A model generated the notes under the pieces. That model saw only the letters and a program-made list of their open reading frames with translations. It did no database searches and was not told where the DNA came from. Both the position numbers and the translations under genes were made by a program. 64,000 bases of DNA from Desulforamulus putei DSM 12395 (GTDB lineage Bacteria > Bacillota > Desulfotomaculia > Desulfotomaculales > Desulfotomaculaceae). The stretch is from the NCBI RefSeq assembly GCF_900129195.1, contig NZ_FQUY01000004.1, forward strand, positions 67,582 to 131,581, given 5' to 3'. Numbering within the stretch: position 1 is the stretch's first letter; each line of letters begins with the position of its first letter. This document shows, one piece after another, positions 56,075 to 64,000 of this stretch.

Positions 56075-56170
56075 ACCTCCAACAGGAATTGTTGGGAGGT
56101 GAGACCTTAGGGAGTAAGGTTCGCCAGAAGGCGAGACTTCCTTGCCAGCAAGCAGCAGTTCGAATCTGCT
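56075..56170 (+). ncRNA. Row of five hairpins between two genes (candidate structured RNA)
   Basis: Five adjacent stems on the plus strand: ACCTCCAACA / TGTTGGGAGGT (56075-56100, one bulge), ACCTTA / TAAGGT (56104-56120), TCGCC / GGCGA (56121-56134), CTTG / CAAG (56141-56152) and AGCAG / CTGCT (56154-56170) with loop TTCGAAT, like a tRNA T-arm. The minus strand would fold the same way. No canonical tRNA results. It could also be part of a mobile-element end. Confidence 0.45.
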
Positions 56171-56268
56171 ACCAGCATTTAGTATTGGGATAACTCGTAA
56201 AAAATTAATACTAGGCATTCAATACCCCTTCACCTTTTGAAACCTATCAAAAAACGCTATCTTCTCAG

Positions 56269-57369
56269 TCACGATAGGATTCCTGTTGCCTTAAAACGCG
56301 CTGGCCATGAGTTGTTTGCTCTAAATTTCTGAATTTCCTCCATATCCGGCCAGTATATCAGTGCCTCGCTTATCAGGTCATTGATACTCTGGTATTCATA
56401 ACTTAGGTATGTTCCTTTTTCAGCAGCCCTTAAAGTCATTTCGCCAAAGGCTGTAGATACAACAGGTAAGCCCAGTGCACGGTATTCGTAATACTTGATT
56501 GGATCAACCGAAGCGGTAAGCTCGTTCAACTTAAACGGAATTAAGCCCACATCGAAATCTAGCATTGCCTGCAATGCCACCGTATGCTCAAGGGCGGGCA
56601 GAAATTCTATATTGCTTGGTAAGTGACAGGGAGGAGGCATAAGAACCGGTCCAATTAATCGCACTGTATCCTTTGGACGAACCCTAGCCAAAGTAATCAC
56701 CCAGTCCCAATCAAACCAATTTCCTACCGTCCCCACATATCCCAGCACTTTTTTACTCCTCTGGCTTACCTTAAACTTTGGAGTAGGCAAGACATTAATA
56801 TCTAACCCATTACGTACAAGGCGCACATCACCTCGAATTTCGAGCCACCGTTTCTGTAAAGTAGTTGAGGATGCGAAAAGGTGAGTTACCCTTCCCGCGA
56901 GCGACTTCTCCCTTGCTGCCATGGCCAAGCGAGAAATACCAGAGTAAAAGGCTGGAAAGTTATCCATCGCATCGTAAAGGAACGGAATACCATTCATACT
57001 CTTCAGCATCTCAAGCGCAAGAACCGAGGGCTTTCCAATAGCAACCATGGTCGGTGCTTTAAGGGCAAAGCAAATAATATCCTTTAAAAGACCCCTCCAG
57101 AAAATTCCATTCACCCACCCAGAGGCAGGCATCGGTTCGATCGGCAAAGCACGCGGACGAACTACTGTTAGCCAATGAGGGATACGGTAACTAACTATAT
57201 CTTTTCTAACACCAATCCGCCTCCAATCACCCCATGCAGGGAATCTGGTCGGGTATGGATCAACCCACAAAACATTGCCACCCGAATACTCATGAAACCA
57301 CTCTACAAACTTATGTGGGCGCTGGGAGAAACTGAACCATGGAACTGGCGACAAATACACCAGTTGCAT
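56269..57369 (-). CDS. Glycosyltransferase (GT4-like)
   Basis: About 366 residues from the ATG at 57369 (GGAGGG upstream); the upstream frame to 57423 lacks a site. The N-terminal half opens LVYLSPVPWFSFSQRPHKFVE, typical of wall-polysaccharide glycosyltransferases. The C-terminal half has VLGYVGTVGNWFDWDWV and GLIPFKLNELTASVDPIKYYEYRALGLPVVST, the donor-binding Glu region of GT4-type enzymes. It adds a sugar from a nucleotide donor in the cytoplasm. The same architecture appears in the middle part of the 1010-residue protein at 57607. Confidence 0.82.
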   Translation of the reverse strand: MQLVYLSPVPWFSFSQRPHKFVEWFHEYSGGNVLWVDPYPTRFPAWGDWRRIGVRKDIVSYRIPHWLTVVRPRALPIEPMPASGWVNGIFWRGLLKDIICFALKAPTMVAIGKPSVLALEMLKSMNGIPFLYDAMDNFPAFYSGISRLAMAAREKSLAGRVTHLFASSTTLQKRWLEIRGDVRLVRNGLDINVLPTPKFKVSQRSKKVLGYVGTVGNWFDWDWVITLARVRPKDTVRLIGPVLMPPPCHLPSNIEFLPALEHTVALQAMLDFDVGLIPFKLNELTASVDPIKYYEYRALGLPVVSTAFGEMTLRAAEKGTYLSYEYQSINDLISEALIYWPDMEEIQKFRANNSWPARFKATGILS

Positions 57370-57606
57370 CTGGAAAACCCTCCTTATACATTGACGATCT
57401 GCCAAGCGAAAAGCCACTATCAATCAATAATACCTTGGGCCATCTACCTGTAGGCATACCCTTCGTTGAACATCTTTGGTTCTTTTAGCTCATATATTAA
57501 CAAAGAGTCTTACAACCCCCAACAAAACGGCTTCAAGGCACTCGGTTTTATCCCAACAAGGGTGAGAGATGAGCAAAATGCTGAAATCCAATGTGAATTG
57601 TCTCTT

Positions 57607-60600
57607 TTACTGACGATACTGATGTGGGATCCAAGCCCCCCATTTTTTTTCGTATATCATCTTATTTTTTTCAAAGAGCTCCATTTTTTCTTCACTTTTA
57701 AGCATATTGAATGACGCAGATAAATGATGGTGAATAAACACATCCTCGGCGCATACGATACGAAGTCCAGCGGCTTCAACCCGCCGACAGTAGTCGTCGT
57801 CTTCAAAGAATCCGATTCCATAATCCTCGCATAGCGGGCCGCATTTCTCGTATGTTGAGCGTGGCATCATGACGCAAAAAAAGGCAAGGGTGCGTATTGG
57901 AATAATCTTACCCATATGGGTCAAGGTGTAGCAAAACGCTTCCTCTGACATTTGCGACATGTCTTGGTATGTTGTCTCTATGCGTTGCTCATTACCAATA
58001 TTGTTGGTAACAGGACCAATGAGTCCAATCGTAGGATCATCCTGCAAGTGTCGCATCAACGTTATAGCCCACCCCCGGGTTACCACAGTGTCGTTATTAA
58101 GTATTACAAGGTATTCGCCTGTCGCTGCGGCTAAGCCAACGTTATTCCCGGCCGCGAAACCAAGGTTTTTGTCGTTTAAGATTAGCCTTACCTCGGGATG
58201 CTTATGACGGAACTCTTCAAGGTAGTCACGAGTACCGTCGACGGAGTTATTGTCTACCACGATAATTTCTAGATTAGGATAATCGGTCTGATACACGAGG
58301 CTTTGCAAACAAGCTCTTGTTAGCTCGAGATTGTTATACGTCAAGACAATCACGCTAATCTTGGGCATATTGATATTGTCGAAAACGTCACAAAGTACTG
58401 CAACCCTCTGATCCCATGTCTGCTGCAAAGCAAAATCCTTACGGGCTCTTACTTCTTCCTCCGTACCACTGTTTGACACTAAGGCTTGTCCCACCAAATG
58501 TATAAATTCATCTGCCGATTGTGCTCTCAAAACTAAATTCCCGAACTGCTCCATTTCTGGAAGATCAACACACACAACAGATTTTCCAGCAGCTAAGTAT
58601 TCATAGACTTTAACAGGGTTAGTAGCCAGTGTTAGGGAAAGAACTTTAAATGGCAAAAGGCAAACATCAAAAGCATGTAGATAAAATGGTAGACGAGCGT
58701 ATGGAACCTCTCCAGTAAACAATACGTTTGGCAGGCTACCGAGGAATGATTTTGCACCAATAGTGTCATTGCCAATAAGCAAAATCAGGCAATCCGGATA
58801 TGCAATAGCGACCTTTTGAATGAGGTCAACATCGAACCATTCTGCGATAGCACCGTAGTAACCAATGATTTTCCTGCCATTACGGTCCTTATATACCTCA
58901 TAGGGCTCGTTAGCAAAATGGTCATACTCACAGGCATTTCGCACCAAACAGATATTAGTGTTAAAAGGACGTGCAAAGTCTTCAAGCCAAGCAGATGATA
59001 CAACTACTAAATCAGCCTGCCGGAGCATATCTTTTTCTATCTCGATTAGTTTCTTCGGAACATTACCGAATCCCTCGTGGTGATCCATGCAGTCGTAGAC
59101 TCTTATACTGTTTGGTATGCGTTGAACTACCGGGTACCAATAGGCATGTTGAATAAGCGCAACAATCGAACTTGCACCGAAATCTAGAATGAACTGCGCA
59201 ATACCTTCCTCTAGCATCTTTTCTGCATCTGACGTTGGTGGTGCAAAATAAATTGCCGGTGCACCCTTAACGTGCAACTTGATCTGGTAAAGAGACAATG
59301 ATGGATCTAGCTGCTCAATTTGATATCCAGGCTTATCGGTGTCAATAAAGTGATTACTGAAAAAAAATACTCTCCGCCCCATCTTAGCAAGGCTACGAGC
59401 AAAATGCTGAGGTCGTTGGAAGCGAAAATTCCAGTCAATTATCGAAAACACAAATATATCCCTTTCTTGAGTTTGATCGGCCTGGGCAAGGATCCGCTGA
59501 CCGGAAATTTGTACAGTCATCATCTCCTGCCTATCAGCACTCCTATTGCTACTAGAGCGGAATGGGTGTAACATAGCCATTGCGGTTTTTTTGAGGCGCT
59601 GCTTTACACCCATGCTCAGTGGAAGGGATCTGTACACATAGCGCGCCAGCTTATAAAGGTGTTTCCTCAATGCATGGGAGACAGGGTTCGCATCGATATG
59701 CGCTGCCCAGTCTGATAAACGCATCATTTCCTGACGAAGCCGCTCTGTTGCAGCATCCCGCTCGACCACCGCCTGGTTGAGGCTGGCTATATGCTTATCA
59801 CGTTCGGCTATGGCTTGGTTGAGACTGGAGATCTGCTCGTCACGCTCGGCCACTTCTTGATTGAGACTGGCTATCTGCCTATCAAGCTCGGCCACTGCCT
59901 GGTTTAGGCTGGCTATCTGCCCGTCGCGCTCTACCAATACACGCTCATTCATAACCTTTGAAATAATAAATATATCAGCTAGAGTTAACTTTAATGATTT
60001 AAGAATTCCTGTATGTGCATAAACAAGTAGTATTTGCTCGCCAGGCCAATAACTATTGCTCTCTTCTTTAGCGTCAATTATAACACTATGCACCAAATGC
60101 CATCCATTAATAAGGTTTATCGATATATTATTAAAATCAAACGTCGTAAAGTGTTCTGCGATTCGTTCATATTCACGAAAAGGTAACAATAGAATTAGGA
60201 ATTTTTTTGCTCTCTCTTGTATACGAGACAACACATATAAATAATCCTCGAAATGCTCGAGTGTATTGGACGAAAACACTATGTCATAAGTTGGTCCTTC
60301 ATTATTGGCTATGAAATCCATACATAAGAACTTGCAATTTTGATAGGTAGATTGTGCTTTTTCTATTGCTTTTTCTGAAAAATCAATACCAGTTACATAA
60401 TTACTATTAAAGAATTCAGCTAATTCGTTAGTTCCGTCTCCCAGTGCACATCCCCAATCGCAAATGGATAATTTTTCTTTTTTTACGTATTGTATTAGCC
60501 ATGTAGGTAAATGTTTTAAAGCTATATAGCTAAAAAAACGGGATTGTTTCCTACCCTGGTTGATTTCCCAATCAGTTTGAAAACGATATTGCCAATAATC

Positions 60601-60639
60601 TTTTGAATTTATTTCTATATTTGAAGATTTTTCAACCAT
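57607..60639 (-). CDS. Multidomain protein: methyltransferase, coiled-coil repeats, GT4-like and GT2 glycosyltransferases
   Basis: 1010 residues in one frame. Residues 15-200: class I methyltransferase with ICDWGCALGDGTNELAEFF. Residues 237-293: four tandem 14-residue repeats (ERDxQIASLNQAVA type), a coiled coil. Residues 395-750: GT4-like enzyme with FRFQRPQHFARSLAKMG, IIGYYGAIAEWFDVDLI and ATNPVKVYEYLAAGKSVV. Residues 758-1000: GT2 enzyme with VIVLTYNNLELTRACLQSLV, VDNNSVDGTRDYL and LNNDTVVTRGW. It begins 1 base after the ABC ATPase stop. It probably builds and modifies the terminal part of the polysaccharide. Confidence 0.88.
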   Translation of the reverse strand: MVEKSSNIEINSKDYWQYRFQTDWEINQGRKQSRFFSYIALKHLPTWLIQYVKKEKLSICDWGCALGDGTNELAEFFNSNYVTGIDFSEKAIEKAQSTYQNCKFLCMDFIANNEGPTYDIVFSSNTLEHFEDYLYVLSRIQERAKKFLILLLPFREYERIAEHFTTFDFNNISINLINGWHLVHSVIIDAKEESNSYWPGEQILLVYAHTGILKSLKLTLADIFIISKVMNERVLVERDGQIASLNQAVAELDRQIASLNQEVAERDEQISSLNQAIAERDKHIASLNQAVVERDAATERLRQEMMRLSDWAAHIDANPVSHALRKHLYKLARYVYRSLPLSMGVKQRLKKTAMAMLHPFRSSSNRSADRQEMMTVQISGQRILAQADQTQERDIFVFSIIDWNFRFQRPQHFARSLAKMGRRVFFFSNHFIDTDKPGYQIEQLDPSLSLYQIKLHVKGAPAIYFAPPTSDAEKMLEEGIAQFILDFGASSIVALIQHAYWYPVVQRIPNSIRVYDCMDHHEGFGNVPKKLIEIEKDMLRQADLVVVSSAWLEDFARPFNTNICLVRNACEYDHFANEPYEVYKDRNGRKIIGYYGAIAEWFDVDLIQKVAIAYPDCLILLIGNDTIGAKSFLGSLPNVLFTGEVPYARLPFYLHAFDVCLLPFKVLSLTLATNPVKVYEYLAAGKSVVCVDLPEMEQFGNLVLRAQSADEFIHLVGQALVSNSGTEEEVRARKDFALQQTWDQRVAVLCDVFDNINMPKISVIVLTYNNLELTRACLQSLVYQTDYPNLEIIVVDNNSVDGTRDYLEEFRHKHPEVRLILNDKNLGFAAGNNVGLAAATGEYLVILNNDTVVTRGWAITLMRHLQDDPTIGLIGPVTNNIGNEQRIETTYQDMSQMSEEAFCYTLTHMGKIIPIRTLAFFCVMMPRSTYEKCGPLCEDYGIGFFEDDDYCRRVEAAGLRIVCAEDVFIHHHLSASFNMLKSEEKMELFEKNKMIYEKKWGAWIPHQYRQ
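59761..59931 (-). repeat. Four tandem 42-base repeats in the coding sequence
   Basis: Each 42-base unit codes for 14 residues (ERDGQIASLNQAVA, ELDRQIASLNQEVA, ERDEQISSLNQAIA, ERDKHIASLNQAVV). They lie between the methyltransferase and glycosyltransferase parts. Such repeats can vary in number between strains. Confidence 0.8.
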
Positions 60640-60640
60640 A

Positions 60641-61963
60641 TCATTCTGACCCCTTATTTATTACTTTGTGTTTTACTTTCGGTACAAAAACCCCAAAGTA
60701 TTTATGCTTAAATAGTGTGGCAAAATATTGAGCTCCTTCAACATACTCATAATATTGGATAGTTGGTGCTGCTCGGTCTTCAATAGCAGCTACAAGCATA
60801 TACTTGCCTGTGTTCAAACAGTTTTCAAGTTCAAAAATTACCTCAATTGTATCTCCCTCACATTCAAGACCTAATTGTTTATTGTCCCATGTTGTAGAAA
60901 CTATAAGATCCGTACCTTTTAAATCTTTGAATGAAAACGCAACACTTAGCGTTTTACGGTTACACCCAGGTGGTACCCGAAAGAGAATACGCACTTGCAT
61001 TCTTTCCCGATTTACAAAAACATTTTTTTTGTTACCTTGAGTATCATAAATGCCAGCATCTAAAATTATACCTTTATGCGTTCCCCAGTGATTTACTGGC
61101 TGTTCTTCCTTTTCCGCGTGAACCTCTTGATAAAAACTTAAATCATTTTGTACTAAATTAGTTTGGTGTTCAATCACCTCAAATGTCTGTTTTAATTCGT
61201 CTCCAAATAAGTATTCCACATAATGGGCAGTCAAGGCAAAAACATCGCCATAACGCCGAATGCACCCTCTATCTAACCATATGGCATTGTCACAAAGTGT
61301 GCGCACGGAACTCACATCATGTGATACAAACAGTATACTAGCACCACTTACCTTTAGTTTCTTTATTCGATCCATACATTTTGATTGAAATTTTGCATCA
61401 CCTACGGCTAATGCCTCATCTACAATTAAAATTTGAGGTTTAACGCTAATCGCCACAGCAAAAGCCAATCTAACATACATTCCACTTGAATATACTTTTA
61501 CAGGCTGATCTATAAACTCACCAATATCGGCAAAAGCAACGATATCATCGAAGCAGGCATCGATTTCCTCTTTGCTAAGGCCGAGAACCGCGCCGTTCAT
61601 GTATACATTCTCTCGTCCCGTGAACTCCGGATTAAAGCCAGAACCCAGCTCCAGAAGTGCCGCAATGCGGCCGTAGGTCTCCACTGTGCCACTGGTGGGG
61701 GTAAGGGTGCCGCAGATAAGTTGCAACAGCGTTGATTTGCCTGACCCGTTACGCCCGATGATGCCGACAGTTTCGCCTTTTTTTACCTCGAAAGATACGT
61801 CTTTGAGCGCCCAGAACTCACGAAAGTAGTTTTTCGGCTGTCTGCCAACAAGCCGTTGCAAACGGGGAACAATATACTGCTTAAGCCGATCCTGGGGCCG
61901 GTCGTAAATGTGGTAACACTTGGAGAGATTGCTGACCCTGATAGCAATATCATTAGATGACAT
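60641..61963 (-). CDS. ABC-type polysaccharide export ATPase (Wzt/TagH-like) with C-terminal domain
   Basis: About 440 residues from the ATG at 61963 (GGAGGGGG upstream). Walker A GIIGRNGSGKSTLLQL at about residue 67, signature VYSSGMYVRLAFAVA near 155, Walker B ILIVDEALAVGD near 180. The last 170 residues are a soluble beta-rich domain, as in Wzt proteins that recognise the end of the finished polymer. It powers the partner permease, whose stop overlaps its start by 11 bases. Confidence 0.93.
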   Translation of the reverse strand: MSSNDIAIRVSNLSKCYHIYDRPQDRLKQYIVPRLQRLVGRQPKNYFREFWALKDVSFEVKKGETVGIIGRNGSGKSTLLQLICGTLTPTSGTVETYGRIAALLELGSGFNPEFTGRENVYMNGAVLGLSKEEIDACFDDIVAFADIGEFIDQPVKVYSSGMYVRLAFAVAISVKPQILIVDEALAVGDAKFQSKCMDRIKKLKVSGASILFVSHDVSSVRTLCDNAIWLDRGCIRRYGDVFALTAHYVEYLFGDELKQTFEVIEHQTNLVQNDLSFYQEVHAEKEEQPVNHWGTHKGIILDAGIYDTQGNKKNVFVNRERMQVRILFRVPPGCNRKTLSVAFSFKDLKGTDLIVSTTWDNKQLGLECEGDTIEVIFELENCLNTGKYMLVAAIEDRAAPTIQYYEYVEGAQYFATLFKHKYFGVFVPKVKHKVINKGSE

Positions 61964-62849
61964 CTGCAAACCCCCTCCGAGTTTTCTGAAACCACCAAAA
62001 GCCAGTGGCAGCGACAGCCAATCCTGCTAGCAATGTGACGCCCAGAGCAGGCCAGTCAGGCAAACTTCCAAAAACTAATACCTTGCGGCTTTCTTCGATG
62101 ATAAGTGTGAGCGGGTTAAGGTGCAGCCAGACCTGGTATTCCTTAGGCAACGCTGATATCGGATAGAACACGGGTGACAAGAACATGAGCACCGTGGTGA
62201 AAATACCGGTAATCTGACCTATGTCGCGCAAATAAACTCCCAGCGCCGCCAAAAACCAGGCAAAACCCATGCCAGCAAATACAAGAGGTAACAGTACCAG
62301 CGGAAAAAACACGCTGGTCCAAGGCAGAGACTGGTTGATGATAAGTTGCGCCAGCAATAATACAAACGTACTCACAAGACTATTAAAAAGGACTGATCCC
62401 ATGGCCACCCAGGGTAAAATTTCTAAAGGAAAAACTACTTTTTTAACATAATTAACATTGGAAAGAATCAGCCCTGGCGCCCGGTTAATACATTCAGCAA
62501 AGAGGCTGTGTACGATCATGCCTACAAAAAGAATGATGGCAAAGTCGGCCTTGCTTTCTTCTCCTCCCACACCCCAGCGGGCTTTAAACACGACGGAGAA
62601 GACGAAAGTGTAGACGAATAGCATCAGCACCGGGTTAAAAAAAGACCAGGCCAGGCCCATAACCGAACCGCGGTAACGGCCCAGTATCTCGCGCCGGGTC
62701 ATCTGACGGATAAGACTGCGGTTGCGCCAGAGGCTCATGAACATGGCCATAGGTGTGGCGGGATGAGCTTGATGGGGGTTCATGCCAACAGCATCGTCTT
62801 TGGCAATGGACGGATGCATTTTTCTTTGAAGAGCTGACTCATGACTCAT
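61953..62849 (-). CDS. ABC-type polysaccharide export permease (Wzm/TagG-like)
   Basis: 298 residues with six membrane segments after an N-terminal basic part (RREILGRYRGSVMGLAWSFF), typical of ABC-2 type polysaccharide exporters. FLSPVFYPISALP and PLTLIIEESRKVLVFG are the usual C-terminal features. It forms the channel for the polymer made by the glycosyltransferases in this cluster. It overlaps the ATPase gene downstream. Confidence 0.92.
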   Translation of the reverse strand: MSHESALQRKMHPSIAKDDAVGMNPHQAHPATPMAMFMSLWRNRSLIRQMTRREILGRYRGSVMGLAWSFFNPVLMLFVYTFVFSVVFKARWGVGGEESKADFAIILFVGMIVHSLFAECINRAPGLILSNVNYVKKVVFPLEILPWVAMGSVLFNSLVSTFVLLLAQLIINQSLPWTSVFFPLVLLPLVFAGMGFAWFLAALGVYLRDIGQITGIFTTVLMFLSPVFYPISALPKEYQVWLHLNPLTLIIEESRKVLVFGSLPDWPALGVTLLAGLAVAATGFWWFQKTRRGFADVI

Positions 62850-62907
62850 TAATGTAAAATCTCCTCATTAATAGCATAGTAAATACTAATGGGATATAAT
62901 AAACACT

Positions 62908-63921
62908 CTACCTATTGCCATACACCCGCTGATAGTATTCTCTATATTCACCTTGCCGTACTTTGTCCAGCCATTCTTTATTTTCCTGGTACCACTTAAT
63001 TGTTTCTTTTATCCCCTTTTCAAAAGGGTACGATGGTTCCCACTCCAGTTCCTTCTTTATTTTCGTTGCGTCAATGGCATAACGCCTATCATGTCCGGGC
63101 CTGTCTGTTACAAACTTAATCAGGGATTCCGGTTTATTAAGGATTTCTAATATCGTCTTTACAATTTCAATGTTTTTCCTTTCATTGTTGCCGCCGATAT
63201 TATAAACCTCGCCCGGTTTTCCGCGGTGGAGTACTGCATCTATAGCACGGCAGTGATCTTTCACATGTAGCCAGTCCCGTATGTTAAGACCATCTCCGTA
63301 AACCGGAATTTCTTTATCCTCCTGAGCGTTGGCAATAATCAAAGGTATTAGTTTTTCAGGAAATTGATAGGGTCCATAGTTATTGGAGCATCTTGTAATA
63401 TTAACCGGCAATTTAAAGGTCTCGTAATAGGCTCTCACCAGCATATCCGCCCCGGCCTTGCTGGCGGAATAGGGACTGTTGGGAGCCAGGGGGGTTTCTT
63501 CGGTAAAATAGCCGGTTTCTCCCAGGCTGCCATAAACCTCGTCGGTTGAGATTTGTACAAATTTATCAATTTTATTTTTAAGGGCTGCATTAAGAAGAAT
63601 CTGCATCCCCATCACATTTGTGCGTATAAAAATTCCAGGGTCTTCTATACTCCGGTCAACATGGGATTCTGCGGCAAAGTTAATGATATAGTTGACCCCT
63701 TCTGATACCAGTTGATTAACCAGGGAGCCATCGCAAATATCACCTTTGACAAAGGTATAATTCGGGAGGTTTTCTACCTCGGCTAAGTTCTCCAGGTTAC
63801 CGGCATAGGTTAGCAAATCAAGGTTTATTATTTTGTATTCAGGATATTTATCCAGCATATATTTGATAAAATTACTGCCGATAAAGCCTGCTCCGCCTGT
63901 TACTAATATTTTTTTCATCAT
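62908..63921 (-). CDS. rfbB: dTDP-glucose 4,6-dehydratase
   Basis: 337 residues. It makes the keto intermediate of dTDP-rhamnose and other deoxysugars. NAD-binding KILVTGGAGFIGSNFIKYM at the start, LDLLTYAGNLENL near 35, AAESHVDRSI near 82 and YSASKAGADMLV with catalytic Tyr near 155; NRCSNNYGPYQFPEK follows. GAGGTGGC lies just upstream of the ATG. It lies upstream of the exporter genes and 18 bases after the rfbC-like gene at the window edge. Confidence 0.96.
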   Translation of the reverse strand: MMKKILVTGGAGFIGSNFIKYMLDKYPEYKIINLDLLTYAGNLENLAEVENLPNYTFVKGDICDGSLVNQLVSEGVNYIINFAAESHVDRSIEDPGIFIRTNVMGMQILLNAALKNKIDKFVQISTDEVYGSLGETGYFTEETPLAPNSPYSASKAGADMLVRAYYETFKLPVNITRCSNNYGPYQFPEKLIPLIIANAQEDKEIPVYGDGLNIRDWLHVKDHCRAIDAVLHRGKPGEVYNIGGNNERKNIEIVKTILEILNKPESLIKFVTDRPGHDRRYAIDATKIKKELEWEPSYPFEKGIKETIKWYQENKEWLDKVRQGEYREYYQRVYGNR

Positions 63922-63939
63922 GCCACCTCAAAATAAGCT

Positions 63940-64000
63940 TTAAAATTCTACAGGTGTTTCTTTCAGGGTTTTCCATTTCTTATCTTTTTCCGAAAGAATG
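63940..64000 (-). CDS. 3' end of a probable dTDP-4-dehydrorhamnose 3,5-epimerase gene (partial)
   Basis: The last 20 codons of a minus-strand gene: ILSEKDKKWKTLKETPVEF then TAA at 63940; the rest is outside the window. The stretch LSEKDKxWxxL is seen at the end of RfbC/RmlC, which would follow from the rfbB next to it. Little else can be said. Confidence 0.45.
   Translation of the reverse strand, partial: ILSEKDKKWKTLKETPVEF

Noticed and set aside
56104-56170. A tRNA gene with a long variable arm
   Set aside because: The T-arm is good, but the D-arm and anticodon loop do not fit (no U33) and the acceptor stem has a mismatch. Kept only as a candidate structured RNA.

Overview
The window looks like chromosome of a spore-forming clostridium of the Peptococcaceae / Desulfotomaculum-like group. 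This is inferred from a three-gene spore-germination operon, CsaB with a DUF5693 membrane protein, several exported proteins with copper-amine-oxidase-type stalk domains, an orphan TnpB piece, and strong GGAGG ribosome binding sites with frequent TTG/GTG starts. Most genes are on the minus strand. Base composition is patchy: the surface and transporter genes look GC-balanced, while the biotin operon, the GGDEF-EAL gene and especially the polysaccharide genes at 48-57 kb are AT-rich.

Layout. (1) 0-13.2 kb: cell-surface genes: a lipoprotein, an exported beta-propeller, a phosphodiester-glycosidase with stalk domains, csaB, a DUF5693 membrane protein, an exported FAD oxidoreductase, a polysaccharide deacetylase and a membrane acyltransferase. 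A decayed dnaK/dnaJ pair lies inside this stretch. (2) 14.0-18.3 kb: a ger operon in the order permease, GerA, GerC lipoprotein, small membrane protein. (3) 18.6-24.6 kb: a complete biotin operon, bioB-D-F-H-C-A, behind a promoter whose -35 lies inside a BirA box. (4) 24.6-29.6 kb: a PAS-GGDEF-EAL protein, a FapA-like DUF342 protein and, upstream, a class I cyclic-di-GMP riboswitch. (5) 29.8-33.8 kb: an ArsR-type regulator with a Cys/His-rich tail, two half-size permeases, a full permease and a TauE-like exporter. (6) 34-41.5 kb: a region rich in broken genes (tnpB with its RNA end, chrB, an endonuclease-family fragment, tupB, a zinc-ribbon gene, eno, usp) between intact hisE, PAP2, cfa and MFS genes. 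The eno remnant still has an apparently complete fluoride riboswitch. (7) 41.6-45.2 kb: more surface genes (stalk-domain protein, LCP ligase, WecG/TagA glycosyltransferase). (8) 45.2-47.8 kb: an Rpn-type nuclease gene between two copies of a hairpin repeat, then a transposase remnant. (9) 47.8-64 kb: an export-type polysaccharide cluster (ugd, flippase-like protein, methyltransferases, GT2, GT39, GT4, a 1010-residue multidomain glycosyltransferase, Wzm/Wzt ABC exporter, rfbB and the end of a probable rfbC) interrupted by an IS110 element.

The window also carries a family of short hairpin repeats with the conserved loop core AGAACCGTCCCC. I found at least nine copies, and the stems differ between copies while staying complementary. 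The most unusual items are the fluoride riboswitch on a dead eno gene followed by an MFS transporter, the orphan c-di-GMP riboswitch, the covarying hairpin family, the Rpn module bracketed by two hairpin pairs, and the hairpin that hides the IS110 ribosome binding site. All calls were made by reading the sequence. No database search or folding program was run.
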